DNA of 14,415 bases from JBFWYO01 sp050186335 (lineage in GTDB: Bacteria; Pseudomonadota; Alphaproteobacteria; Bin65): positions 1 to 14,415 of the forward strand of contig JBFWYO010000101.1 in assembly GCA_050186335.1 (NCBI GenBank), in the 5' to 3' direction. Positions 7,379 through 14,227 of the stretch are shown here, in pieces. The position numbers were made by a program, and so were the translations under genes. The notes under the pieces are model-generated. The model ran no database searches. It worked only from the letters and a program-made list of their open reading frames with translations, and was not told the DNA's origin. Each line of letters starts with the position of its first letter. Position 1 is the first letter of the stretch.

Positions 7379-8611
7379 CTACCACTTGAACATGCCGCGC
7401 AGGAAGAACCCATCCAGCGTCAGGCTGTTGCCGCGGCTGTTCAGGCCTTCGCCGGTCATACCCGTGATCGGCCGTGTGTTGAACCAATGCTCGAACATGT
7501 AGCCGACGGCAAAGGCCACGGCCATGGTCTGGTTGATCTGGTAGTCGTACGAAATGCCGATCGTGGCGTCCATCGACGGGTTGACGGCTACGCGACTCGC
7601 CTCGGTCTGACCTTGCGGTGTGTTACCTACCCTGGTGCTGACATACTTGCCAGAACGGGAACCAATCGGCGCACTGGCGCCAAGCATGCCGAACAGGTTG
7701 AAGCCGCCGGCGATGCGCATCTTGCCTTCGAGGCCGAAGCGCGGCCCGATGCCCCAGATGTCCGCATTGCCTTTCCAGTTATCGACGAAACCGTTGGAGC
7801 GGACGCCGGTGGCGTCCATCGTTTGGTCGAGGCGCGCGTATCGCAGGCCGGTGAAGGCGCGCATCATCACGCGCGAGCCGATGGCGAAATTCAAGCCGGC
7901 GTCGAAATCAAGCACGTCGTAATCGAGTTTGAATTTAGCGGTGGCGTTGCTGACGCTAAGGTTGTCGTAATAACCGACGAAAATGCGGTTGGCGTTCGTC
8001 GGATCGGTTGCGCTGCTGGAAGAACGAGCGCGCAGGAACGAATATTGCGCGCGCACGTCGAAGCCGGAACCGAGATTGTATTTGAACCCGAGCCTGAAGC
8101 CGGGATCGTATTCCGAGTCGACGGTTAGGTTCTGCACATTAGAGTTGGTCGAGTTATTCAAGCCGCCGTATATTTGGTTATCGGAACTCGGGCGCAGGAA
8201 GAACACTTCCGCCGTCGCCGCGAACCGGTTCGGCATTTCGTACAGCTTGAACACCGTATCGGACGGCGCCGTGCCGATTTCGGTGCGCGCCTTCTCGACC
8301 TCGGCCTTGACCATCTGCTTGCTGTCGTCGACCGACTTCTTCGTGACCACCAGCTCCTGCTTGGTCCGGCTCAGTTCCTTGCGCTGCGTGGCGATATCCT
8401 GCTGCGCCTTGGCCTGGAACGTCTTGGTCTGCTGCAGTTCGCCGCGCAGTTTCTTGATTTCGTCCTGCTGCGCTTTGATCATCTCCTGCTGCTGTTTCAG
8501 CATGCGGAAAAGTTCGGCGTTCGACGGCGCGTCTTCCGCGGCCCAAGCGGCGGTCGCGGCGATCAGCGCAATACCGGCCACGCCGGCCAGCAATACTTTT
8601 CTGGTCTGCAT
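7379..8611 (-). CDS. Coiled-coil outer-membrane porin, Lpg1974-like
   Basis: The protein has 410 residues. A signal peptide is clear (MQTRKVLLAGVAGIALIAA..., likely cut after Ala24 or Ala25). Residues about 33-105 are rich in Gln, Lys and Glu with heptad spacing (LFRMLKQQQEMIKAQQDEIK), predicting a periplasmic coiled coil. From about residue 120 the sequence alternates as outer-membrane beta strands (FRLGFKYNLGSGFDVRAQYS) and ends in MFKW, with a terminal aromatic residue as in beta barrels. The barrel resembles the Lpg1974/Legionella major outer-membrane protein pore family. ATG 8611 is chosen over an upstream open frame to 8755 because AAGGGG precedes it and the signal peptide starts there. 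Monocistronic with its own terminator. Confidence 0.8.
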   Translation of the reverse strand: MQTRKVLLAGVAGIALIAATAAWAAEDAPSNAELFRMLKQQQEMIKAQQDEIKKLRGELQQTKTFQAKAQQDIATQRKELSRTKQELVVTKKSVDDSKQMVKAEVEKARTEIGTAPSDTVFKLYEMPNRFAATAEVFFLRPSSDNQIYGGLNNSTNSNVQNLTVDSEYDPGFRLGFKYNLGSGFDVRAQYSFLRARSSSSATDPTNANRIFVGYYDNLSVSNATAKFKLDYDVLDFDAGLNFAIGSRVMMRAFTGLRYARLDQTMDATGVRSNGFVDNWKGNADIWGIGPRFGLEGKMRIAGGFNLFGMLGASAPIGSRSGKYVSTRVGNTPQGQTEASRVAVNPSMDATIGISYDYQINQTMAVAFAVGYMFEHWFNTRPITGMTGEGLNSRGNSLTLDGFFLRGMFKW

Positions 8612-8829
8612 TTCGATCGATCCCCTTCTGAATTGCCCTTGGCGCAGCAACTTCCCAACCCGCTGCGTAAGCGAATCTACAGACGGGGCATCAAAAAGAA
8701 AGGCCGCACGGCGCGCCGCCTCACGCAAACGGACGAATTTCCTGCCCTGTGGCAAAACGGCAACAGGCTGTCCTGAATCGAGATGAGAAATTAACGATGT
8801 AGCCGATGAATCCGATCAGGCGAACCCAG
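8612..8829. other. Gap between the porin and GST genes
   Basis: These 218 bases contain the porin ribosome site (AAGGGG on the minus strand, ending 11 bases before its ATG) and presumably its promoter. I could not find a -35/-10 pair that I trust. Open frames crossing the gap are antisense shadows of the porin. Confidence 0.4.
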
Positions 8830-9753
8830 TCAGACGGGCCGCACGATATATCCCAGCCGCGGGAAGTGCACGACCACATCGCCGACCTGCGCATCGTGCC
8901 GCTTGATCGCCACCTCGTTGGCGCGGATCAGTACCACTTCGCCGATCACCGGCTCGGGCGTCTTGTCTTCCGGCTGCACGGCGACCTTCTGCCCGAGTTT
9001 CGGGCCGAACTCGCCGACATCGATCGAGTCCGTGTGCGCTTCGGGCGTCGCTGCCTTGGCGATCGCTAGCGCCGCCTTGGAATCCAGTTCGCTGCGCTGC
9101 CCCTGGCCTATGGCGTCGACGCGCGCCGCCCACGCGTTGATCGCGCGATACGGCTCGACCGCGGCCGCTGCCCGCCGGCCGCTGCCCTTCATGAACCAGA
9201 CGATGTGATGGATCGAAAGATCGGCCAGGCCGGGCTTGTCGCCCAGCACGAATTGCCGCCCGTCGGCCAGCAGGCTTTCCAAGAGATCGAGCTGCATCTG
9301 CACGGCGCTCAGCATGCGCGGGGCTGCCGCTTTCAGCTTTTCGATATCGGGCGGCGGCGCGCCGCGCATGGCGGCGCGGTCGGCGAAGAACGCCGGCGGC
9401 ATCTTGTCGGCGATCGCGCCAAGCACATAGTTGGCGGCGCTCAGGAACATGTTTTGGTCGGCCCAGGCGGTCAGCATCTGAGCCATGCCGACGCCGCCGT
9501 GCGGATAGAAGGTCGGGCTGGGCTTGCGGCGCTCCAGTTCGGCCGCGATCAATTGCGTATCGCAATATAGATCCGCGCCGATCTGCAGGATCGGCGTCTT
9601 GCGATAGCCGCCGGTCAGCGGCATCAGATCCGGCTTCGGCATGATCATCGGGATGACCACCGATTTCCACGCCAAGCCTTTCAAGCCCATCATCAGCCGC
9701 GCCTTGTGGGCGAACGGCGACAGGTCATAGTGATGCAGGATGAGATCGGGCAT
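8830..9753 (-). CDS. Glutathione S-transferase family protein with C-terminal extension
   Basis: The protein has 307 residues. Residues 1-80 form a thioredoxin-like GST N-domain: LILHHYDLSPFAHKARLMM, with Ser12 in the usual active-site region; YRKTPILQIG, with the cis-proline; and CDTQLIAAEL, with the acidic-Thr pair that grips the glutathione gamma-glutamyl group. An all-helical C-domain follows, with DKPGLADLSIHHIVWF as the conserved N-capping region. About 65 residues beyond the usual GST end (from about 240) are beta-rich (VGDVVVHFPRLGYIV), an added domain of unknown role. The ATG is preceded by GAGGAG on the minus strand. The substrate is unknown. It is probably cytoplasmic and detoxifying. 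Neighbours include a glutathione-peroxidase-like gene on the same strand. Confidence 0.85.
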   Translation of the reverse strand: MPDLILHHYDLSPFAHKARLMMGLKGLAWKSVVIPMIMPKPDLMPLTGGYRKTPILQIGADLYCDTQLIAAELERRKPSPTFYPHGGVGMAQMLTAWADQNMFLSAANYVLGAIADKMPPAFFADRAAMRGAPPPDIEKLKAAAPRMLSAVQMQLDLLESLLADGRQFVLGDKPGLADLSIHHIVWFMKGSGRRAAAAVEPYRAINAWAARVDAIGQGQRSELDSKAALAIAKAATPEAHTDSIDVGEFGPKLGQKVAVQPEDKTPEPVIGEVVLIRANEVAIKRHDAQVGDVVVHFPRLGYIVRPV

Positions 9754-9865
9754 GGCGGCTCCTCGGGATGGGTGGCCGGCTAAACGGCCAAAGACAAGAC
9801 TTAAACTGTACCGACGGTTCGAGCCCTAATCCATGCCCAATCCGCGGCCGCCGAGGGCCGCGTCG

Positions 9866-10345
9866 TCAACCACCGACCGCGGCCGCGATCACGTCGCGAA
9901 TCTCGGTCGAATTCGGCTTCACGCGCGACGGCCAGGCGCCGACCAGTTCGCCGTAACTGTTGACCAGATACTTGTGAAAATTCCATTTCGGCGCCGCGTC
10001 CTCGCCGAGTTCCTCGACGATCCATTTGTACAGCGGATGGGCCGCAGCGCCGGTCACATGCACCTTGCCGGTCATCGGGAACGTGACGTTGAATTTGGTC
10101 GAACAGAAATTCCGGATTTCGTTTTCGCTGCCCGGTTCTTGGGCGCCGAAATCGTTGCTCGGCACGCCGAGCACGACCAGACCGGCATCCTTCATCTCGC
10201 GCCATAGCGCTTCCAGTTCGGTGTATTGCGGCGTGAAGCCGCATTGCGAGGCGACATTGACCAGCAGGATCGCCTTGCCCTTGAAGCTGGACAGCGGCAT
10301 CGGCTTGCCGTCGATGGCGGTGAAGGAGAAATCGTAGGCCGTCAT
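9866..10345 (-). CDS. Glutathione-peroxidase-family thiol peroxidase, 2-Cys type
   Basis: This 159-residue enzyme is expected to reduce hydrogen peroxide and organic peroxides in the cytoplasm. Peroxidatic Cys35 lies in NVASQCGFTPQY, Gln69 in SNDFGAQEPG, and Trp121-Asn122 in KWNFHKYLV, together giving the family's Cys/Gln/Trp/Asn site. The active residue is Cys, not selenocysteine. Cys81 (NFCSTKFNVTFPM) sits where non-mammalian family members carry the resolving cysteine. The enzyme is therefore more likely thioredoxin-driven than glutathione-driven, as known for that subgroup. The start at 10345 is preferred: GAGG lies 9 bases upstream, while the in-frame ATGs at 10354 and 10372 are too close to it or lie beyond it. 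A 103-base gap separates it from the upstream molybdoenzyme. Confidence 0.93.
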   Translation of the reverse strand: MTAYDFSFTAIDGKPMPLSSFKGKAILLVNVASQCGFTPQYTELEALWREMKDAGLVVLGVPSNDFGAQEPGSENEIRNFCSTKFNVTFPMTGKVHVTGAAAHPLYKWIVEELGEDAAPKWNFHKYLVNSYGELVGAWPSRVKPNSTEIRDVIAAAVGG

Positions 10346-10448
10346 GGGGGACATCCTCGTCGGTAATAACAAGCGACAATCCTAGCATCGGCCGGCCGCT
10401 CGATTGCACCGTCTAAATCGCATCGCGGGCGGCGCGCCGCTGGCGGCA

Positions 10449-11117
10449 CTAACCGTACCGCTCCTCGGTCCACGGATCGCCGTTATTGTGATAGCCGCGT
10501 TCCTCCCAGAATCCCGGCCGGTCGGTCGCGGCGAATTCGATGCGCTTGATCCATTTCGCGCTTTTCCAGAAATAGAGTTTGGGTAGGACGATGCGCACCG
10601 GCCCGCCATGCTCGCGGGTCAGCTTCTCGCCTTCCCAGCTATGGGCCAACAGCACATCGTCGTCGTCGAACGCTTCGCGGCGCACATTGGTCGTGTAGCT
10701 GTCGAACGAATGGAAAATGACGAACTCGGCTTCCGGTTTCGGCCGCACCAGCGCCATGACGTGCCTGGCCGAAACGCCTTCCCAGCGATTGTCGAAGCGC
10801 GACCAGGCGGTGACGCAATGAATGTCGGATTTGAACTGGGTCTGCGGCTGCGACTGGAAATCGTCCCACTTCCATTCGACCGGCCGCTCGACCAGCCCGT
10901 CGATCGCAAGTTTCCAGCGCGCGGGCGGCAGCATCGGCTGGATCCCCAGATCGAGCACCGGCCAGTTCTTGACCTCGTGCTGGCCCGGCGGCAGCCGTCG
11001 GGCGGCCGGCTCGGCCGACTCGCCGGTCAGCAAGCGGCCGTCCTTGGCCCATTTCCGCTTCTGTTCGATCAGCTTGGATTTGATCTTGCCGACCAGGTTG
11101 TCGCCGTCGTCCGCCAT
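10449..11117 (-). CDS. Sulfite-oxidase-like molybdopterin oxidoreductase, cytoplasmic
   Basis: This 222-residue protein has the SUOX-fold molybdenum-cofactor domain. IHCVTAWSRFDNRWEGV places the Mo-ligand at Cys101. Later motifs are FHSFDSYTTNV, DVLLAHSWEGEKLTREHGGPVRIVLPKLYFWKSAKWI and a final GFWEERGYHNNGDPW. These are characteristic of short sulfite oxidase-like (YuiH/YedY-fold) proteins. There is no Tat or Sec signal and no heme or dimerisation domain, so it is cytoplasmic and its electron partner is unknown. The natural substrate is unproven. ATG 11117 has GGGGAT upstream on the minus strand. It is transcribed divergently from the corrinoid-binding-like gene across 112 bases. Confidence 0.9.
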   Translation of the reverse strand: MADDGDNLVGKIKSKLIEQKRKWAKDGRLLTGESAEPAARRLPPGQHEVKNWPVLDLGIQPMLPPARWKLAIDGLVERPVEWKWDDFQSQPQTQFKSDIHCVTAWSRFDNRWEGVSARHVMALVRPKPEAEFVIFHSFDSYTTNVRREAFDDDDVLLAHSWEGEKLTREHGGPVRIVLPKLYFWKSAKWIKRIEFAATDRPGFWEERGYHNNGDPWTEERYG

Positions 11118-11175
11118 GCCGATCCCCGTTGCCTGGTCCTAAGGTAAATCGCATTTCGGCGCGCTGGAAGGTGGT

Positions 11176-11204
11176 TTGCCCGGCCTGCGGGCCGGCCTTA
11201 TATA
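11176..11204 (+). promoter_or_regulatory. Promoter of the BtuF-like gene, with palindrome in the spacer
   Basis: TTGCCC (11176-11181), then 17 bases, then TATATA (11199-11204) make a good sigma-70-type promoter. Transcription would start near 11211, followed by AAGGAG at 11217-11222 and GTG at 11230. The spacer holds CCGGCC-TGCG-GGCCGG (11180-11195), a perfect dyad. It could be a repressor site, or simply GC-rich chance symmetry. No cobalamin riboswitch fits in this short leader. Confidence 0.6.
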
Positions 11205-11229
11205 AAGGGCGCTTTCAAGGAGCCGGCCT

Positions 11230-12168
11230 GTGTCCGAACCGCGTATCGTCTCGCTCTTGGCGTCGACCACGGAAATCGTTTGCGCGTTGGGCTTTCGCGC
11301 CAATCTGGTCGGCCGCTCGCACGAGTGCGATTTTCCCGCGGACGTGGAAAATCTGCCGCCCTGCACGGAACCGAAATTCAACACCTACGGCACATCGTAC
11401 GAGATCGACGAACGCGTGCGCGCGATCGTTCAGGAAGGCTTGGCGGTGTATCGCGTCGACAGCGACCGCCTCAAGCAGCTCTCGCCCGATGTCATCGTGA
11501 CGCAGGATCAATGCGAAGTCTGCGCGGCCAGCGTGAAGGACGTCGAAGCCGCGGTGTGCGAATGGACCGGGCACAATGCGCGCATCGTCTCCACCCGCGC
11601 GCAGGATCTGGCCGGCGTCTGGCAGGATATCGTCATGGTCGCCGAGGCACTCGGCGTCAAAGGCAGGGGTGCCGAGTATGTCCGCCGGCTGCAGATGCGC
11701 GTGGCCGAGATTGCCGCCAAGGCGAAGTCGCTGCCGAAGCGGCCGCGCGTGGCGGTGATCGAATGGATCGAACCGATCATGGCCGGCGGCAACTGGATGC
11801 CCGAGTTGGTCGCGCTGGCCGGCGGCGAAAGCCTGTTCGCCGAAGCCGGCAAGAATTCGCCCTATATAAAATGGGACGCGTTGCGCGACGCCGATCCGGA
11901 TGTGATTCTGGTGACGCCGTGCGGCTTCGGCATTCCGCGCGCGCTCGAAGAAATGCCGCGCTTGAACGCATTGCCGGGCTGGTCGGAATTGAAAGCGGTG
12001 CGGGCGGGGCAGGTCGTTGTGGCCGACGGCAATCACTATTTCAACCGGCCGGGCCCGCGTCTGGTCGAGTCGCTGGAAATCCTGGCCGAAATTCTGCATC
12101 CCGCGCAGTTCCGTTTCGGCCACGAAGGCACCGGCTGGATTCGCTTCAAGGGCCCGCCGGCGGCCTAG
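11230..12168 (+). CDS. BtuF-like corrinoid/cobalamin-binding protein without signal peptide
   Basis: This 312-residue protein has the BtuF/FepB-type substrate-binding fold. It opens RIVSLLASTTEIVCALGF, the typical first strand and helix, and contains DVIVTQDQCEVCA, then the long linking helix (residues about 125-165), MAGGNWMPELVALAGGESLF, and FNRPGPRLVESLEILAEIL at the end. It has no signal peptide or lipobox: the homology starts at residue 4. It therefore appears cytoplasmic, unlike transport-linked BtuF. Four cysteines stand out: Cys33 (SHECDFP), Cys45, and Cys95/Cys98 in a CxxC. GTG 11230 has AAGGAG 7 bases upstream. No BtuC or BtuD is adjacent. 'Cobalamin-binding' rests on family resemblance only; another metal-containing or cofactor ligand is possible. 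Confidence 0.82.
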   Translation: MSEPRIVSLLASTTEIVCALGFRANLVGRSHECDFPADVENLPPCTEPKFNTYGTSYEIDERVRAIVQEGLAVYRVDSDRLKQLSPDVIVTQDQCEVCAASVKDVEAAVCEWTGHNARIVSTRAQDLAGVWQDIVMVAEALGVKGRGAEYVRRLQMRVAEIAAKAKSLPKRPRVAVIEWIEPIMAGGNWMPELVALAGGESLFAEAGKNSPYIKWDALRDADPDVILVTPCGFGIPRALEEMPRLNALPGWSELKAVRAGQVVVADGNHYFNRPGPRLVESLEILAEILHPAQFRFGHEGTGWIRFKGPPAA

Positions 12169-12193
12169 CAGCAGTCTCGGCGTCAGGCTGCTA
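12166..12193 (+). terminator. Possible terminator after the BtuF-like gene
   Basis: TAGCAGC (including the stop codon) pairs with GCTGCTA at 12187-12193, giving a 7-bp stem with a 14-base loop. AATTTATTGATT follows, with T6 runs at 12212 and 12224. The T runs are not contiguous with the stem, so it is only a candidate. Confidence 0.35.
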
Positions 12194-12258
12194 ATTTATT
12201 GATTCAATTACTTTTTTGTTGCGTTTTTTCGGCCATCGGCGATCATCGGGCAAGCGCA

Positions 12259-12273
12259 TGTTGCAATGCAACA
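12259..12273. promoter_or_regulatory. 15-bp palindrome upstream of usg, candidate operator
   Basis: TGTTGCA-A-TGCAACA is a perfect 7-1-7 inverted repeat, 24 bases before the usg ATG and 13 before its ribosome site. It follows an unusually AT-rich stretch (12190-12230). Such symmetry suits a dimeric regulator. I cannot name the regulator. Confidence 0.45.
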
Positions 12274-12297
12274 ATACGCGCCTTGGAAGGAGCGATG

Positions 12298-12561
12298 ATG
12301 TCCGACCTCAGCCACTATCTGCTGCGCAATCATCTGACCACCGCCGAAATCACCTACCGCCTGCCCGATCATCCCGACCTGCTGCAACTTTACGTCTGGC
12401 AGGATCTCGACACCGCGCCGCGCTTCCCGAAGCTGGCGCGGTTTTTGCGTTTTTGGGAGACCAGCATCGAGGGCAAGCTGCATCGCGTGCGCGTCGCCAG
12501 CATCGCGCTCGTGCAGCCCGCGGATTTCCGATTTGCCCAGGGCGAGTTTCGGCTGAACTGA
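12298..12561 (+). CDS. usg: Usg family protein
   Basis: This 87-residue protein matches the Usg family, named for a gene upstream of trpFB in Caulobacter and found mainly in Alphaproteobacteria; its function is unknown. Recognisable parts are YLLRNHLTTAEITYRLPDH, LLQLYVWQDLDTAPRFPKL and RFLRFWETSIEGKLHRVRV, ending in DFRFAQGEFRLN. It is small and soluble, with no signal or membrane segment. Two in-frame ATGs exist, at 12295 and 12298. AAGGAG at 12287-12292 is best placed for 12298 (5-base gap). No trp genes are in the window, so it is outside its original context. Confidence 0.9.
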   Translation: MSDLSHYLLRNHLTTAEITYRLPDHPDLLQLYVWQDLDTAPRFPKLARFLRFWETSIEGKLHRVRVASIALVQPADFRFAQGEFRLN

Positions 12562-12714
12562 ATTTGCCGCGCGGCGCTATCGCGGTTGCACCGATGCGCG
12601 CGCGACGCGGATAGATTCCGCTTCGCTTGCCGCGCGCTCTTGGCTAGGCTCTCCCGCTCAGATGCCCGCATGAAGGGCGCAACCCGTTTCGGGGTTACCG
12701 GTTCGGGTTACTGG

Positions 12715-12720
12715 GGGAGG
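12715..12720 (+). promoter_or_regulatory. Ribosome binding site for the ferredoxin reductase gene
   Basis: GGGAGG ends 10 bases before ATG 12731. It is only 1 base from the alternative TTG at 12722, so the ATG is the likelier start. The first residues after the ATG form the FAD-binding strand. Confidence 0.6.
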
Positions 12721-12730
12721 ATTGCGGGGA

Positions 12731-14032
12731 ATGGGGCTTTCTGTTGCCATCGTCGGCTCCGGGCCGAGCGGGTTTTACACGGCCGAATCGATCCTCGAAC
12801 GACGGCCAGACGCCACCATCGACATCATCGATCGCCTGCCGACGCCGTATGGATTGATCCGCGCGGGCGTGGCACCCGATCACGCGAAAACCAAGAACGT
12901 CGCGCGCGCCTACGAGAAGATCGCCCAGCATCCGAACGTGCGGTTCGTCGGCAATGTCGACGTTGGCCGCGACGTATCGGTCGCCGAACTGCGGCAGATT
13001 TACGATGCGGTGGTGTTCGCGACCGGCGCCTCGGTCGATCGCAAGCTCGGCATTCCCGGCGACGACAAGCAAGGCATCATCGGCGTCGCCGCCTTCGTCG
13101 GCTGGTATAACGCACATCCCGATTTTCGCGATCTCAATCCCGATCTGAACACCAGGAGCGTGGTCGTGATCGGCGTCGGCAACGTGGCGGTCGACGTGGC
13201 GCGCGTGCTGACCAAGACGCCCGAGGAAATGGCCGCGACCGACCTGGCCGATCACGCGGCGCAGATGATCCACGCGGCGCCGATCACCGATGTCTACATG
13301 GTCGGCCGGCGCGGGCCGCTCGAAGCGCGTTTCACCAACGTCGAATTGCGCGAGATGGGGCATTTGAAGGATGCCGTGCCCGTGCTCGATGCGGCGCAGC
13401 TGCCGACCGAAGTGACCGGCGAGTTTTCCGAACGCGACCGGCGGCTGGTCGAAAAAAATCTCGCCACGTTGCGCGAATTCACCCAGATCAAGCCGGCGCA
13501 GCACCGTAAACGTGTGCATTTCACATTCTACGCCAGTCCGGTCGAAATTCTGGGCGGCGAACGCGTGACCGGCGTCAGGTTCGAGCGCACACGCGTCGAG
13601 AAGGGCAACGCGATCGGCACCGGCGCGTTCTTCGAGATTCCCTGCGGCCTGGTGATCCCGGCGATCGGCTACTATTCGGATCCGATCGAGGGTGTGCCGT
13701 TCGACCGCAAGAAGGGCAAGGCGGCGACCGAAGACGGGCGCATCGAGCCGGGGCTCTATGCCGTCGGCTGGATCAAGCGCGGCCCCTCGGGCGTGATCGG
13801 CAGCAACAAGCCGGACGGCGAGGCGGCGGCCGATCAGATCGCAGCCGATTTCAAGGACGGGACCAAGACGGGCCGTGCGGCACTGGATACGCTGCTGGCC
13901 GGCCGCAAGCTGCGCGCGGTGTCGTTTCCCGATTGGAAGCGGATCGAGGCGGCCGAAGTGGCTGCCGCCCATCCGGGCGCGCCGCGCCGCAAATTCGCGC
14001 GCATCGCCGATATGCTGAAGCAACTCGGCTAG
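12731..14032 (+). CDS. Ferredoxin--NADP+ reductase, adrenodoxin-reductase type (FprA-like)
   Basis: This 433-residue, FAD-containing enzyme moves electrons between NADPH and ferredoxin in the cytoplasm. An N-terminal FAD fold, SVAIVGSGPSGFYTAE, has the GxGxxG at residues 9-14, followed by TPYGLIRAGVAPDH, typical of the adrenodoxin reductase/FprA group. The NADP fold is VVVIGVGNVAVDVARVL (Gly148 onward), then VYMVGRRGPLEARFT. The C-terminal part has GLYAVGWIKRGPSGVIGSNK, which closes over both cofactors. Length and order are normal for the family. Likely users are ferredoxin-dependent P450, Fe-S or biosynthetic enzymes; none is in the window. It follows usg by 169 bases and probably has its own transcript. 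Confidence 0.93.
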   Translation: MGLSVAIVGSGPSGFYTAESILERRPDATIDIIDRLPTPYGLIRAGVAPDHAKTKNVARAYEKIAQHPNVRFVGNVDVGRDVSVAELRQIYDAVVFATGASVDRKLGIPGDDKQGIIGVAAFVGWYNAHPDFRDLNPDLNTRSVVVIGVGNVAVDVARVLTKTPEEMAATDLADHAAQMIHAAPITDVYMVGRRGPLEARFTNVELREMGHLKDAVPVLDAAQLPTEVTGEFSERDRRLVEKNLATLREFTQIKPAQHRKRVHFTFYASPVEILGGERVTGVRFERTRVEKGNAIGTGAFFEIPCGLVIPAIGYYSDPIEGVPFDRKKGKAATEDGRIEPGLYAVGWIKRGPSGVIGSNKPDGEAAADQIAADFKDGTKTGRAALDTLLAGRKLRAVSFPDWKRIEAAEVAAAHPGAPRRKFARIADMLKQLG

Positions 14033-14039
14033 GCGGCCC

Positions 14040-14058
14040 GGCCAGGCCCGCCTGGGCC
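14040..14058 (+). terminator. Hairpin after the ferredoxin reductase gene
   Basis: GGCCAGG (14040-14046) pairs with CCTGGGCC (14051-14058), allowing one bulged G, across a CCCG loop. CGAATTT follows. The stem is strong but the U tract short, so it is a weak intrinsic terminator at best. Confidence 0.35.
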
Positions 14059-14115
14059 CGAATTTACCCATGCCGGTCAAGGCGTTAGACGCAGCTGGCG
14101 GGCGCCCTCGCGGCC

Positions 14116-14144
14116 TTGGCGCGCGGCTCCGTCCGTGCTATAGG
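14116..14144 (+). promoter_or_regulatory. Promoter of lepA
   Basis: TTGGCG (14116-14121, preceded by C), 17 bases, then TATAGG (14139-14144, preceded by C) resembles the alphaproteobacterial CTTG...CTAT pattern. Transcription would begin near 14151, at the first leader hairpin, leaving a leader of about 77 bases. Confidence 0.55.
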
Positions 14145-14150
14145 CGCGCC

Positions 14151-14204
14151 GCCGGGTTTGCCCCGGCTGTCCGGGTCTCACCCGGTCGTCCGGGCGGTGC
14201 CCGG
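14151..14204 (+). repeat. Three hairpins at a 19-base period in the lepA leader
   Basis: Three consecutive perfect 6-bp stems occur: GCCGGGTTTGCCCCGGC (14151-14167), CCGGGTCTCACCCGG (14171-14185) and CCGGGCGGTGCCCGG (14190-14204). CCGGG starts at 14152, 14171 and 14190, exactly 19 bases apart. The inner pair varies in step (T-A in the second, C-G in the third) while pairing is kept. They fill the region between the probable transcription start and the lepA start codon at 14228. Confidence 0.7.
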
Positions 14205-14227
14205 TAATTCCCCCGCCCGAAAGACCC

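Noticed and set aside
8612..8755. Upstream extension of the porin to ATG 8755
   Set aside because: The signal peptide begins at 8611 with AAGGGG just upstream; the extension would bury it inside the protein.
9773..9790. TGGCCG-GCTAAA-CGGCCA hairpin upstream of the GST gene
   Set aside because: A 6-bp GC stem with no T tract; too common in this GC-rich DNA to call a terminator or operator alone.
9814..9826. GGTTCGAGCCC resembling a tRNA T-loop
   Set aside because: No pairing T stem, acceptor stem or anticodon arm fits around it on either strand.
12695..14080. 461-residue minus-strand frame opposite the ferredoxin reductase
   Set aside because: Antisense shadow in high-GC coding DNA; no motif, and the plus-strand gene is certain.
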